This document shows, in pieces, positions 1 to 6,891 of a stretch of 21,383 bases of DNA (the first letter of the stretch is position 1; every line of letters begins with the position of its first letter). The translations under genes were made by a program, and so were the position numbers. The stretch covers positions 1 to 21,383 of the forward strand of contig NZ_CAMLGT010000034.1 in the NCBI RefSeq assembly GCF_946479605.1, given 5' to 3'. The notes beneath the pieces were generated by a model that saw only the letters and a list, made by a program, of their open reading frames with translations, was not told the origin of the DNA and did not search any database. This DNA is from an uncultured Lacibacter sp. (GTDB taxonomy: Bacteria; Bacteroidota; Bacteroidia; Chitinophagales; Chitinophagaceae).

Positions 1-441
1 TGGCACCAGTTCCTTCAAACGGTTTACGTTAAACGCACCGGCATCAGCCACCTGTGCACCACCTACTACTGAAATTGGAATAGGTACATCCTGTGCAGTT
101 TCAATTCGTCGGCGGGATGTAATGACCACTTCCGACAATTGGTTATTATCGATCAATACAATTGTAATAGCCTCTTCTTTCAATTCAGTTACCTGCAATT
201 CACTTGGATAATAACCTACAGAACTAATCTGAAGAATGAATGGTAATTCTTTAGGAGCAGGAATACTGAACTGTCCCTTGCCATCAGCAAGTGTGCTGAT
301 AGTTGTTCCTTTTACTTTAACAGAAGCAGACTCAACGGGAGTTCCCTTCCCGTCTTTAATGATCCCCTTTAAAACAGACTGGCCAAACGCCACCTGTGTA
401 AGTGCAGTCAGCAGAAAGAGAAAATAAAAATTCTTACGCAT
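1..441 (-). CDS. TonB-dependent receptor, N-terminal part (cut by window start)
   Basis: The first 147 codons of an outer-membrane TonB-dependent receptor; the gene runs off the left edge. Translation starts at ATG 441-439 with MRKNFYFLFLLTALTQVAFG, a typical signal peptide. A carboxypeptidase-regulatory-like beta-sandwich follows (residues about 22-105: VLKGIIKDGKGTPVESASV, then ADGKGQFSIP and LQISSVGYYPSEL). The start of the plug domain comes next, with QLSEVVITSRRRIETAQDVP and FNVNRLKELVP. The family imports scarce nutrients across the outer membrane using TonB energy. The substrate cannot be read from this part. The upstream region holds a promoter, two copies of the operator shared with the sulfate-assimilation genes, a cysteine-rich leader ORF and an intrinsic terminator, so I infer that it takes up a sulfur-containing compound. 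Family assignment is firm; substrate is inference. Confidence 0.93.
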   Translation of the reverse strand, partial: MRKNFYFLFLLTALTQVAFGQSVLKGIIKDGKGTPVESASVKVKGTTISTLADGKGQFSIPAPKELPFILQISSVGYYPSELQVTELKEEAITIVLIDNNQLSEVVITSRRRIETAQDVPIPISVVGGAQVADAGAFNVNRLKELVP

Positions 442-460
442 TATATTTTGGTTTAAACAA

Positions 461-491
461 TAAAAATGAAGCAGCACCTCTCCGGCGCAGC
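461..491 (-). terminator. Candidate attenuator terminator before the TonB receptor
   Basis: On the minus strand GCTGCGCC (491-484) can pair with GGTGCTGC (478-471) around the loop GGAGA. One T-T mismatch and one G-T wobble interrupt an otherwise complete 8-bp stem. The U-rich run TTCATTTTTATTG follows at once. It lies 31 nt after the stop of the cysteine-rich leader ORF and about 20 nt before the receptor ATG, so read-through would decide receptor expression. Seen in sequence; termination is not tested. Confidence 0.6.
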
Positions 492-522
492 AGTTATAAT
501 TGGTTACATGGAAAAGCAATGA

Positions 523-603
523 CTAACACATGCATCCACAACATCGTATAGCTGATGTGAACTGCATAATAAAATGTGCGTGTGTAAAAAGATGATGCTT
601 CAT
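523..603 (-). CDS. Cysteine-rich leader peptide upstream of the TonB receptor (26 aa)
   Basis: A short ORF with ATG at 603-601 and TAG at 525-523. Its middle reads FTHAHFIMQF and its last seven residues are RCCGCMC, so four of the last six residues are Cys (codons 21, 22, 24, 26). It begins about 9 nt after the G of a perfect TAnnTTTG -7 element, so the mRNA would be almost leaderless. An intrinsic terminator lies between it and the receptor, the layout expected of a ribosome-mediated attenuator that senses charged tRNA-Cys. The Cys/Met codon stretch GGATGCATG (residues 23-25) can pair at 7 of 9 positions with CATGTAACC further down the leader, a possible antiterminator. It resembles the leader ORF before metY. 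The regulatory role is inferred; the chance alternative is a fortuitous 27-codon ORF. Confidence 0.6.
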   Translation of the reverse strand: MKHHLFTHAHFIMQFTSAIRCCGCMC

Positions 604-607
604 TTAC

Positions 608-624
608 CCTACAAAAATAGTAGG
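608..624. promoter_or_regulatory. Sulfur-regulon palindrome, site 1
   Basis: CCTAC-AAAAATA-GTAGG, a perfect 5-bp inverted repeat with a 7-nt spacer. The spacer is the -7 element of the minus-strand promoter (TATTTTTG, 619-612), so a bound protein would block RNA polymerase. It matches the consensus YCTAC-N7-RTAGR found at five other places in this window. Confidence 0.7.
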
Positions 625-643
625 CTTTTATTAACCTACCAAA
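612..643 (-). promoter_or_regulatory. Promoter of the leader ORF and TonB receptor
   Basis: TTTG (643-640), 20 nt, TATTTTTG (619-612): an exact match to the Bacteroidota primary sigma consensus TTTG-N~20-TAnnTTTG. Transcription should start about 5 nt past the final G, near 607, only 3-4 nt before the leader ORF ATG at 603. Confidence 0.7.
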
Positions 644-651
644 ACAATAGA
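635..651. promoter_or_regulatory. Sulfur-regulon palindrome, site 2
   Basis: CCTAC-CAAAACA-ATAGA, a second copy of the YCTAC-N7-RTAGR motif, centred 27 bp from site 1. It overlaps the -33 TTTG of the receptor promoter. Two copies over one promoter suggest cooperative or tight repression. Confidence 0.6.
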
Positions 652-671
652 CTTATGTTTCAAAAAAAATT

Positions 672-2204
672 TCAGAATACTTTTACCAGGATACGTATAC
701 TCCAGATAATAACGAGGATACCAAGCAGAATGAATGCAGTTTTCTTTGGCATTTTACCTGTAAGCTTTGCTGCAATCGGGGCTGCAATAAAACCACCCAG
801 CATAAGTGCAAAGATCACCTGCCAATGACTTACGCCTAACAATGTAAAGAAAGTAAAAGCACTGCCGAGGGTTACAAAAAACTCAGTAAGACTCACCGAG
901 CCGATTACATATTTTGGACTGCGCCCTTTATTGATCAACGTTGTAGTTACCAATGGGCCCCACCCACCGCCACCAAAAGAATCAAGAAACCCACCTGCAC
1001 CTGCCAGCGCACTATAGTGTTTAAATTTCTTTTGTTGCTTTTGCTCACGAAAAGCATTGATGAGAAATTTTATACCAAGGAATAAAGTATAACAGGCAAG
1101 TAATGCACGTAACCATATTGCATCGGTATTACCCAGCCATGTTAAAAGAATTGCTCCAAGTATGGCTCCTATTACACCGGGTATTACCAATGCTTTGAAT
1201 AACTTCTTGTTTACGTTTCCGAATTTGTAGTGACTGTAGCCGGATGCTGCGCTTGAAAAAACCTCTGCTGTATGCACACTTCCACTAATAGCGGCAGGGC
1301 TAACACCAACTGATAAAAGAACTGTGGCACTGGTTACACCATAACCCATACCTAATGCACCGTCAACAAGCTGTGCAAGAAAACCTGCAAGCAGCAGCCA
1401 ATGGAAATTTTTATCAAGTGTTTGATACCAGGCAAAAGTATCAGTGGCAATTTGCTTAAATGGAATATAAGAAAAAATAAAATGGCCGACCAGCATTAAA
1501 GCAAATGCCACTAATGAATATGTTGCAATTTTTTTCCACTTCTTTTCGGTTCCAATACGATCATTCTCAACCAGCACCTTGGTGATCGAATTCAACTTCT
1601 TCACCTTGTACTCAAAGTTGCCGTTGAGTTTGTTCCGAACCTTGTGCAGATTTTCAATCACCTCATCCAGTTCACCCGGCAGTGCTTCATACAGCACTTC
1701 CTTAATCCGTTTTGCCGCAGTAGGTGATTTTCCATTTGTTGAAATAGCGATCTTCAGATTTCCTTTTTGCACAACACTTCCCAGGTAAAAATCACAGAGG
1801 TCAGGTGTGTCTGCTACATTGATGAGGATACCTCTTTCTTTAGCAAGCAATCGTATATTTTCGTGCAACGTTTTATCATCTGTTGCCAGTACAGCCAAGT
1901 CCTTCCCATCAAGATCTTCTTCTACAAATGGACGTTCAATAATTACACATCCGGGATGTTGCTCAATTAGTTTGCGGACTTCATCTTTTACTACAGGTGC
2001 TACAATTGTAATATTTGCAGCAGGAGAATTACCCAGTAAGGATTCCAGCTTTTCTAACCCCACATTACCTGCACCCACCAGCAACAGTTCCAACTGCTCC
2101 AGTTTAAAAAAAACAGGATACAGCTGGTTTCCGGTTTTTACGCCGTGATTTACCTCTGTTGATATGGTGCTGCTTTTCTGCATAAACGTTGCAAACATAC
2201 ACAT
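672..2204 (-). CDS. Precorrin-2 dehydrogenase/ferrochelatase fused to TauE/SafE permease
   Basis: A 510-residue two-part protein. Residues about 27-210 match the N-terminal half of CysG and Met8: the NAD-binding loop LLVGAGNVGLEKLESLL (about 41-57), then NVADTPDLCDFYLGSVVQKG and AISTNGKSPTAAKRI. This part oxidises precorrin-2 to sirohydrochlorin and may insert iron to give siroheme. Residues about 225-510 are hydrophobic, with GFLAQLVDGALGMGYGVTSA and GGFLDSFGGGGWGPLV typical of TauE/SafE permeases, which export sulfite or related anions. The fusion links the cofactor for sulfite reductase to a likely sulfite transporter, and the gene is divergent from that reductase. Three in-frame ATGs occur at codons 1, 3 and 8. 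Because the operator copy ends 2 nt before the first, codon 8 (2183) could be the true start. No frameshift is seen at the junction. Confidence 0.9.
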   Translation of the reverse strand: MCMFATFMQKSSTISTEVNHGVKTGNQLYPVFFKLEQLELLLVGAGNVGLEKLESLLGNSPAANITIVAPVVKDEVRKLIEQHPGCVIIERPFVEEDLDGKDLAVLATDDKTLHENIRLLAKERGILINVADTPDLCDFYLGSVVQKGNLKIAISTNGKSPTAAKRIKEVLYEALPGELDEVIENLHKVRNKLNGNFEYKVKKLNSITKVLVENDRIGTEKKWKKIATYSLVAFALMLVGHFIFSYIPFKQIATDTFAWYQTLDKNFHWLLLAGFLAQLVDGALGMGYGVTSATVLLSVGVSPAAISGSVHTAEVFSSAASGYSHYKFGNVNKKLFKALVIPGVIGAILGAILLTWLGNTDAIWLRALLACYTLFLGIKFLINAFREQKQQKKFKHYSALAGAGGFLDSFGGGGWGPLVTTTLINKGRSPKYVIGSVSLTEFFVTLGSAFTFFTLLGVSHWQVIFALMLGGFIAAPIAAKLTGKMPKKTAFILLGILVIIWSIRILVKVF

Positions 2205-2206
2205 TT

Positions 2207-2223
2207 CCTACAACAACAGTAGA
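2207..2223. promoter_or_regulatory. Sulfur-regulon palindrome, site 3
   Basis: CCTAC-AACAACA-GTAGA, matching YCTAC-N7-RTAGR. It sits just upstream of the first ATG of the siroheme synthase/TauE gene (2204). I could not find a clean TAnnTTTG element at the expected distance; TATACTTG about 19 nt upstream is the best candidate, with one mismatch. Confidence 0.6.
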
Positions 2224-2303
2224 CTTAATTTTCTATTTCATACAAGTATAAAAAACAAACAGTTGTTTAGTAAAAAAAGTACAAACTTATTATCAATATC
2301 ATG

Positions 2304-2333
2304 TTTCCGGATGATGATAGTTCCCTATTTTTG
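2304..2333 (+). promoter_or_regulatory. Promoter of the sulfite reductase gene
   Basis: TTTC (2304-2307), 18 nt, TATTTTTG (2326-2333), close to TTTG-N~19-TAnnTTTG. Transcription would start near 2338, so the operator at 2339-2355 covers about +1 to +17. Confidence 0.55.
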
Positions 2334-2338
2334 TACAG

Positions 2339-2355
2339 TCTACTTAGCCGATAGG
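2339..2355. promoter_or_regulatory. Sulfur-regulon palindrome, site 4
   Basis: TCTAC-TTAGCCG-ATAGG, matching YCTAC-N7-RTAGR. It lies 38 nt before the sulfite reductase ATG and at the predicted transcription start. Confidence 0.65.
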
Positions 2356-2393
2356 TTTAAAGGACAATTTTTTTATACTCCAAAACACAGATC

Positions 2394-4511
2394 ATGCAGA
2401 GTTTTCGTACAGAGTTGGAAAATCCCCTCGTGGAAAAAGACATCATTGAGCTCGAACAAAAAATCAGGGCCTTTCATGAAGGAACGATTGCTGAAGAAAA
2501 ATTCCGCAGTCTTCGTTTGGCACGTGGTGTATACGGTCAGCGTCAGCAAGGTGTTCAGATGGTACGTATCAAATTACCTTATGGTAAAATGACACTGGCA
2601 CAATGGAAACGCATTGCCGATGTATCGGATGAATATTCTACCGGTAATCTCCACCTTACCACAAGACAGGATATTCAGATCCATTTTGTGAGTCTTGACC
2701 GCACTCCTCAATTATGGGCGGAGTTGGAACGAGACAATATTACCCTGCGTGAAGCTTGTGGTAACACTGTTCGTAACATTACTGCATCTGATACTGCTGG
2801 TATTGATAAGGACGAACCATTTGATGTTACTCCTTATGCGCATGCTATGTTTGAATATTTCCTGCGCAAACCTGTGTGCCAGGAAATGGGACGTAAGTTT
2901 AAAATAGCTTTCAGCAATACAGAAAAAGATACAGCCCTTGTTTTCATGCATGACCTTGGTGCTATTCCACGCATACAAGTTGTGGATGGTAAAGAAGTAC
3001 GTGGCTTTAAAGTAGTGATTGGTGGTGGACTTGGTGCACAACCTCACCTGGCTATTACAACACATGAGTTTTTAGAAGAAGATCGCCTGATCCCATACCT
3101 TGAAGCTGTATTGCGAGTGTTCGACCGTCATGGAGAACGTAACAGCCGCCACAAAGCCCGCATCAAATTCCTTTTACAAAAAATTGGTATCGATGCCTTC
3201 AACGAACTGGTAGTTGCTGAACAAAAAGCATTAACTCATCAGTTTTACAAAGTTGATACCACACAACATACTGCACCAGCATTACCTTCTTACCAGTTAA
3301 GCGGCAATGATCCTGTGATTAAAAATCAACTGCAGTTTGAATTCTGGAAAGCAACCAATGTGATCGAACAAAAACAGGAGGGTGTGTTTGCAGTATATGT
3401 GCGTGTACCCAATGGCAATGTAAGTTCACACACCAGCCGCAGGCTCATTGAAAAGCTGAAGGATGTAATTGCAGATGATGTGCGTGTAACCATTAATCAA
3501 GGTCTTCAGTTCCGTTTTGTGAAACCTGAACATCTTAGCTATGTGTACAGTGTATTGGAATCTGAAAATCTTGCAGCAGCAGGTTTTGGCAGTGTGGCCG
3601 ATATTACATCCTGCCCTGGTACTGATACTTGTAACCTCGGCATCAGCAACAGCACTGCTACTGCCCTTGCATTAAGTGAAGTAATTGAAGACGAATATCC
3701 AGAGCTTCTTTACAACAAAGAAATTGCTGTACGTATCAGCGGTTGTATGAACAGTTGCGGTCAGCATGGTATGGCCTCAATTGGTTTCCACGGGAGTTCA
3801 TTAAAAGCAAAAGGCCAGGTGATCCCTGCATTACAGGTATTAGTTGGTGGTGGTATATTGGGTAGCGGTAACGGACGTGTTGCAGATAAAGTACTGAAGG
3901 TTCCAAGCAAACGTGCACCTGAAGTATTACGCACTGTGTTGAACGATTACAAAACAAATGCTCCTGAAGGACAAAGTTTTCTGGATTACAGTGGTGAAAA
4001 AGGAGATCGTTATTACTACGAAATATTAAAACCATTAGCTGACACAGCTACTTTGCTTGATGAAGATTTTGTTGACTGGGGTCAACAGGAAAAATTCTCT
4101 ACAGCTATTGGTGTGGGTGAATGTGCCGGTGTTATGATCGACTTGGTTGCTACATTGATCCTTGAAGCTGAAGAAAAAATTGCCAACAGCGAGGACTGTC
4201 TCAGCAAAGGAGCATGGGCCGATGGTATTTATCATGCGTATGCTGCGCAGATCCACAGTGCAAAAGCATTGTTACTGCAAAAAAGTGTACAATGTAATAC
4301 GCAGGATGGCATCCTCAGAGATTTTGATAAACACTTTACAGAAGCTGGTTTATACAATACCACTGCTAGTTTTAAAGCAACTGTGTTACGTATGAATGAT
4401 GTAGAACCTTCTGAAGCGTTTGCGAAAGAATATCTTGCACAAGCGATCAACTTTAAGGAATATGCAAGAGAATTAAGAGAGAAATTGATCACTGAAGAAG
4501 TGCTGAACTAA
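2394..4511 (+). CDS. cysI: Siroheme-dependent sulfite (or nitrite) reductase with C-terminal extension
   Basis: A 705-residue nitrite/sulfite reductase that makes the six-electron reduction of sulfite to sulfide. Two ferredoxin-like/catalytic repeats are visible: YSTGNLHLTTRQDIQIHFV and VRVTINQGLQFRFV. The cluster ligands are C407 and C413 in SCPGTDTCNLG and C451 and C455 in ISGCMNSCGQHG, as expected for a 4Fe-4S cluster bridged to siroheme. After about residue 565 comes an extra helical tail of about 140 residues (GECAGVMIDLVATLILEAEE onward) absent from E. coli CysI; it resembles a HEPN-type domain, from memory only. Its neighbours make siroheme (cobA and the fusion gene) and supply sulfite (cysDNH), so sulfite rather than nitrite is the likely substrate. 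No flavoprotein partner (cysJ) is nearby, so ferredoxin may be the electron donor. It carries the shared operator upstream. Confidence 0.9.
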   Translation: MQSFRTELENPLVEKDIIELEQKIRAFHEGTIAEEKFRSLRLARGVYGQRQQGVQMVRIKLPYGKMTLAQWKRIADVSDEYSTGNLHLTTRQDIQIHFVSLDRTPQLWAELERDNITLREACGNTVRNITASDTAGIDKDEPFDVTPYAHAMFEYFLRKPVCQEMGRKFKIAFSNTEKDTALVFMHDLGAIPRIQVVDGKEVRGFKVVIGGGLGAQPHLAITTHEFLEEDRLIPYLEAVLRVFDRHGERNSRHKARIKFLLQKIGIDAFNELVVAEQKALTHQFYKVDTTQHTAPALPSYQLSGNDPVIKNQLQFEFWKATNVIEQKQEGVFAVYVRVPNGNVSSHTSRRLIEKLKDVIADDVRVTINQGLQFRFVKPEHLSYVYSVLESENLAAAGFGSVADITSCPGTDTCNLGISNSTATALALSEVIEDEYPELLYNKEIAVRISGCMNSCGQHGMASIGFHGSSLKAKGQVIPALQVLVGGGILGSGNGRVADKVLKVPSKRAPEVLRTVLNDYKTNAPEGQSFLDYSGEKGDRYYYEILKPLADTATLLDEDFVDWGQQEKFSTAIGVGECAGVMIDLVATLILEAEEKIANSEDCLSKGAWADGIYHAYAAQIHSAKALLLQKSVQCNTQDGILRDFDKHFTEAGLYNTTASFKATVLRMNDVEPSEAFAKEYLAQAINFKEYARELREKLITEEVLN

Positions 4512-4534
4512 CCGGTATAAAACCGGTTTATTAT

Positions 4535-4571
4535 AAAGCCTTACGAAGCTCCGGCGACGTAAGGCTTTTTT
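4535..4571. terminator. Intrinsic terminator after cysI (convergent with cobA)
   Basis: AAAGCCTTACG (4535-4545) pairs perfectly with CGTAAGGCTTT (4558-4568), followed by a T run to 4571. The A-rich left side means it could also stop minus-strand transcripts from cobA. A palindromic ACCGGT pair (about 4511-4529) sits just before it. Confidence 0.85.
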
Positions 4572-4639
4572 GTGCCAATGAATGTAAATCAGAAACGAAG
4601 AAAGATGATAGTGCGGATCTATGCGGTAAAAAATGGTTA

Positions 4640-5497
4640 TCAGACAGCTTTCCGAAACTCCTCCGTTGAAGTAAGACTTTTTTTCTGAGCTAATGTTTGA
4701 AACACAGAACCCACTCCTTCTGTCTCAAACCAATTGAACTGAGCATGGAGTTTTACTATATCACCTACAATCACAAGAGATGGTGAACTGAATTTCTTAC
4801 CAAAGAAATCGGACTGGTATTGTTCCAGTGTAGTAACATGCACTTGTTGGTAAACTGTTGTGGCCTGCTCAATAACAGCCAATGGTTTTTGAGCAGAAGA
4901 ACCAAACTCCATCAAACGGTCAACCAACGCTGTAAGACTGTTGGATGCCATATAGCACACCAATGTATCAGAAGTTTGCGCCAGCTCACGCCACTGCTCT
5001 TTTGTATAAGAAGAATTAGGATTGAAAGTTATGAAATGTACTCCCTGTGAATATCCTCTTGCTGTTAACGGCATACCTGCATACGCTGATGCGCCGGCTG
5101 CAGCTGAAATACCGGGAATGATCTCGTACGGAATGTTATACTGCTTCAGCATTTCCAGCTCATGTAATACGTTGCTGAAAAAAGCCACATCACCGCCTTT
5201 CAGGCGCAATACCGTTTTGCCTTGCATGGCATAGTCGTAAATAACAGAAGTCACTTCATCCTGTGAAAAAGAAGCATCATTGAATCCCTGCTTACCAGCT
5301 AAGACTATTACTGCATCTTTTCTTGCATGCTGCTGAATGATCGCAGGATTCACAAGCCTGTCCATCACAATCACATCAGCAATGGTTAACCGTTGCTGTA
5401 GTTTTACAGTAATCAGTTCAGCATCACCGGGACCTGCACCGGCAAGGATCACTTTTCCTTTTACCTGCTCATTTGATTGTTGTGACATGACTTTCAA
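4640..5497 (-). CDS. cobA: Uroporphyrinogen-III C-methyltransferase
   Basis: A 285-residue SAM-dependent methyltransferase that puts two methyl groups on uroporphyrinogen III to give precorrin-2, the first committed step to siroheme. Seen: KVILAGAGPGDAELITVK at the N-terminus, VLRLKGGDVAFFSN in the middle (the family's GGDP-type loop, here with A for P), YEIIPGISAAAGASAYAGMP, and FITFNPN. It is the stand-alone form rather than a fused CysG; the other half of the pathway is in the gene at 672-2204. Start choice is between ATG 5497 and ATG 5488, three codons later. It is separated from cysN by a small terminator hairpin and has its own copy of the shared operator, so it may be transcribed independently. 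Confidence 0.95.
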   Translation of the reverse strand: MKVMSQQSNEQVKGKVILAGAGPGDAELITVKLQQRLTIADVIVMDRLVNPAIIQQHARKDAVIVLAGKQGFNDASFSQDEVTSVIYDYAMQGKTVLRLKGGDVAFFSNVLHELEMLKQYNIPYEIIPGISAAAGASAYAGMPLTARGYSQGVHFITFNPNSSYTKEQWRELAQTSDTLVCYMASNSLTALVDRLMEFGSSAQKPLAVIEQATTVYQQVHVTTLEQYQSDFFGKKFSSPSLVIVGDIVKLHAQFNWFETEGVGSVFQTLAQKKSLTSTEEFRKAV

Positions 5498-5505
5498 TTT
5501 ATTAT

Positions 5506-5522
5506 TCTACTTTAGAAGTAGG
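5506..5522. promoter_or_regulatory. Sulfur-regulon palindrome, site 5
   Basis: TCTAC-TTTAGAA-GTAGG, matching YCTAC-N7-RTAGR, 8 bp upstream of the cobA start. TTTTTTTG just upstream (5539-5532) is a one-mismatch TAnnTTTG element that would place the site just past the transcription start. That element overlaps the terminator hairpin and is weak evidence. Confidence 0.65.
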
Positions 5523-5534
5523 GTTTACATGCAA

Positions 5535-5554
5535 AAAAAACCTTTCGGTTTTTT
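5535..5554 (-). terminator. Small terminator hairpin after cysN
   Basis: An 8-bp A/T-rich stem capped by two G-C pairs, AAAAAACC (5535-5542) against GGTTTTTT (5547-5554), with loop GAAA on the minus strand. It overlaps the cysN stop codon and ends in a T run. It may partly separate cysN from cobA. Confidence 0.5.
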
Positions 5555-6794
5555 ATTTTAATAAAACAGCAGCTACGGTGCTGTTGCTTGTTTCATCAAT
5601 CAATACTGCACTCCCGTTCTCACTTAACTTATCAAATGAATCGTATACTAATGGAGATGCCGTTTTGATCACTGCTTTCACCACTTCGTTCAACTTTACA
5701 TTCCCTTCTACCGGCTGTTGTTGCAATGTATTTACATCAAGTTTATACTCCACCTGTTTTACAACTGAACGAACCAGGCGGCTCCCATGCTGCAGATAAT
5801 ATTTGTTGCCAGGGATCAATGGTTTCTCATCCATCCAGCACAGAATAACTTCCAGCTCATTGCTTACCTGTGGTTGATTTTCTGTTTTTACAATAGAATC
5901 ACCACGACTGATATCAATATCATCGGCCAATTGAATGGTTACACTTTGTGGTGCAAACACTTCATCAACCGGACTGCCACCTACCTCCAGTGTAGAAATA
6001 GTTGATTCAATACCTGCAGGGAGAACAGTAACCTTATCCCCTACTTTATAAACTCCGCTGCTTACTTGTCCGGCATAACCACGATAATCGTGAAGATCAT
6101 CTGTTTGCGGACGTATCACTAACTGTACCTGGAAACGTGCATCGGTATGGTTGATGTCGTTATCAATTTCAACAGACTCCAGGAATTCCAACAATGGTTT
6201 TCCTTCAAACCAGGTAATGGTTTGTGATTTATCTACAATGTTATCGCCATTCAAAGCACTGATAGGAATGTAGGTAACATCATTCAACCCTAATTGCTTT
6301 GCCACTTCAGCATAGTCAATAAGGATATTGTTGTACACATCCTGTGAATATTCTACAAGATCCATCTTGTTCACAGCCACCACCACATGTTTGATCTTTA
6401 ACAACGAAGCAATGATGGAGTGACGACGTGTTTGTTCCACCACACCTTGTCTTGCATCAATTAAAATAATGATGAGGTTGGCATTACTTGCACCAGTGAT
6501 CATGTTACGGGTGTACTGTACATGACCGGGCGCATCAGCAATAATGAACTTGCGTTTGGGCGTGGAGAAATAACGATAAGCCACATCAATAGTGATACCT
6601 TGCTCACGCTCTGCACGTAAACCATCTGTCAGCAACGCAAGGTCAACCGTACCATCTGTTCTGTTCTTGGTTGATTTTTCCAACGCCTCCAGCTGATCGA
6701 TGAGAATATTTTTGCTGTCGTACAGCAAACGACCGATCAGGGTACTCTTACCATCATCTACACTGCCTGCTGTTATGAAACGTAATAAATCCAT
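5553..6794 (-). CDS. cysN: Sulfate adenylyltransferase subunit 1 (GTPase)
   Basis: The 413-residue GTP-hydrolysing subunit of ATP sulfurylase. With CysD it makes adenosine 5'-phosphosulfate (APS) from sulfate and ATP. GTPase motifs are clear: G1 GSVDDGKST (residues 10-18), the switch I region with AEREQGITIDVAYRYF, G3 DAPGH, and G4 NKMD. Translation-factor-like beta-barrel domains follow (RPQTDDLHDYRGYAGQV). The protein ends without a fused APS kinase (CysC) domain, and no separate cysC is seen in the window. This agrees with the neighbouring CysH being an APS reductase. It lies 97 nt after cysD, with an imperfect palindrome in the gap. Confidence 0.97.
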   Translation of the reverse strand: MDLLRFITAGSVDDGKSTLIGRLLYDSKNILIDQLEALEKSTKNRTDGTVDLALLTDGLRAEREQGITIDVAYRYFSTPKRKFIIADAPGHVQYTRNMITGASNANLIIILIDARQGVVEQTRRHSIIASLLKIKHVVVAVNKMDLVEYSQDVYNNILIDYAEVAKQLGLNDVTYIPISALNGDNIVDKSQTITWFEGKPLLEFLESVEIDNDINHTDARFQVQLVIRPQTDDLHDYRGYAGQVSSGVYKVGDKVTVLPAGIESTISTLEVGGSPVDEVFAPQSVTIQLADDIDISRGDSIVKTENQPQVSNELEVILCWMDEKPLIPGNKYYLQHGSRLVRSVVKQVEYKLDVNTLQQQPVEGNVKLNEVVKAVIKTASPLVYDSFDKLSENGSAVLIDETSNSTVAAVLLK

Positions 6795-6834
6795 TTTATC
6801 TAAATAAGTTTAAAATCAAAATTTGTGAGTGATC

Positions 6835-6885
6835 AATGGTGAATTGTGAATAGCAACAGCGATTGACCATTGACAATTCACTATT
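6835..6885. repeat. Imperfect palindrome between cysD and cysN
   Basis: AATGGTGAATTGTGAATAG (6835-6853) and the reverse complement of 6867-6885 agree at 16 of 19 positions around a 13-nt loop. The TTCACAATTCAC/TTGACAATTCAC wording is of a kind often seen in Bacteroidota intergenic repeats. It may fold in the mRNA and tune cysN relative to cysD, or be a dispersed repeat; one copy is seen here. Confidence 0.5.
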
Positions 6886-6891
6886 CACTTC

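Noticed and set aside
574..828. Plus-strand 84-aa ORF across the receptor promoter
   Set aside because: It is antisense to the leader ORF, operators and the TauE C-terminus, and its composition is not protein-like.
2324..2340. A further sulfur palindrome starting at CCTAT 2324
   Set aside because: The right half (CAGTC) does not match RTAGR; the true site is 2339-2355.
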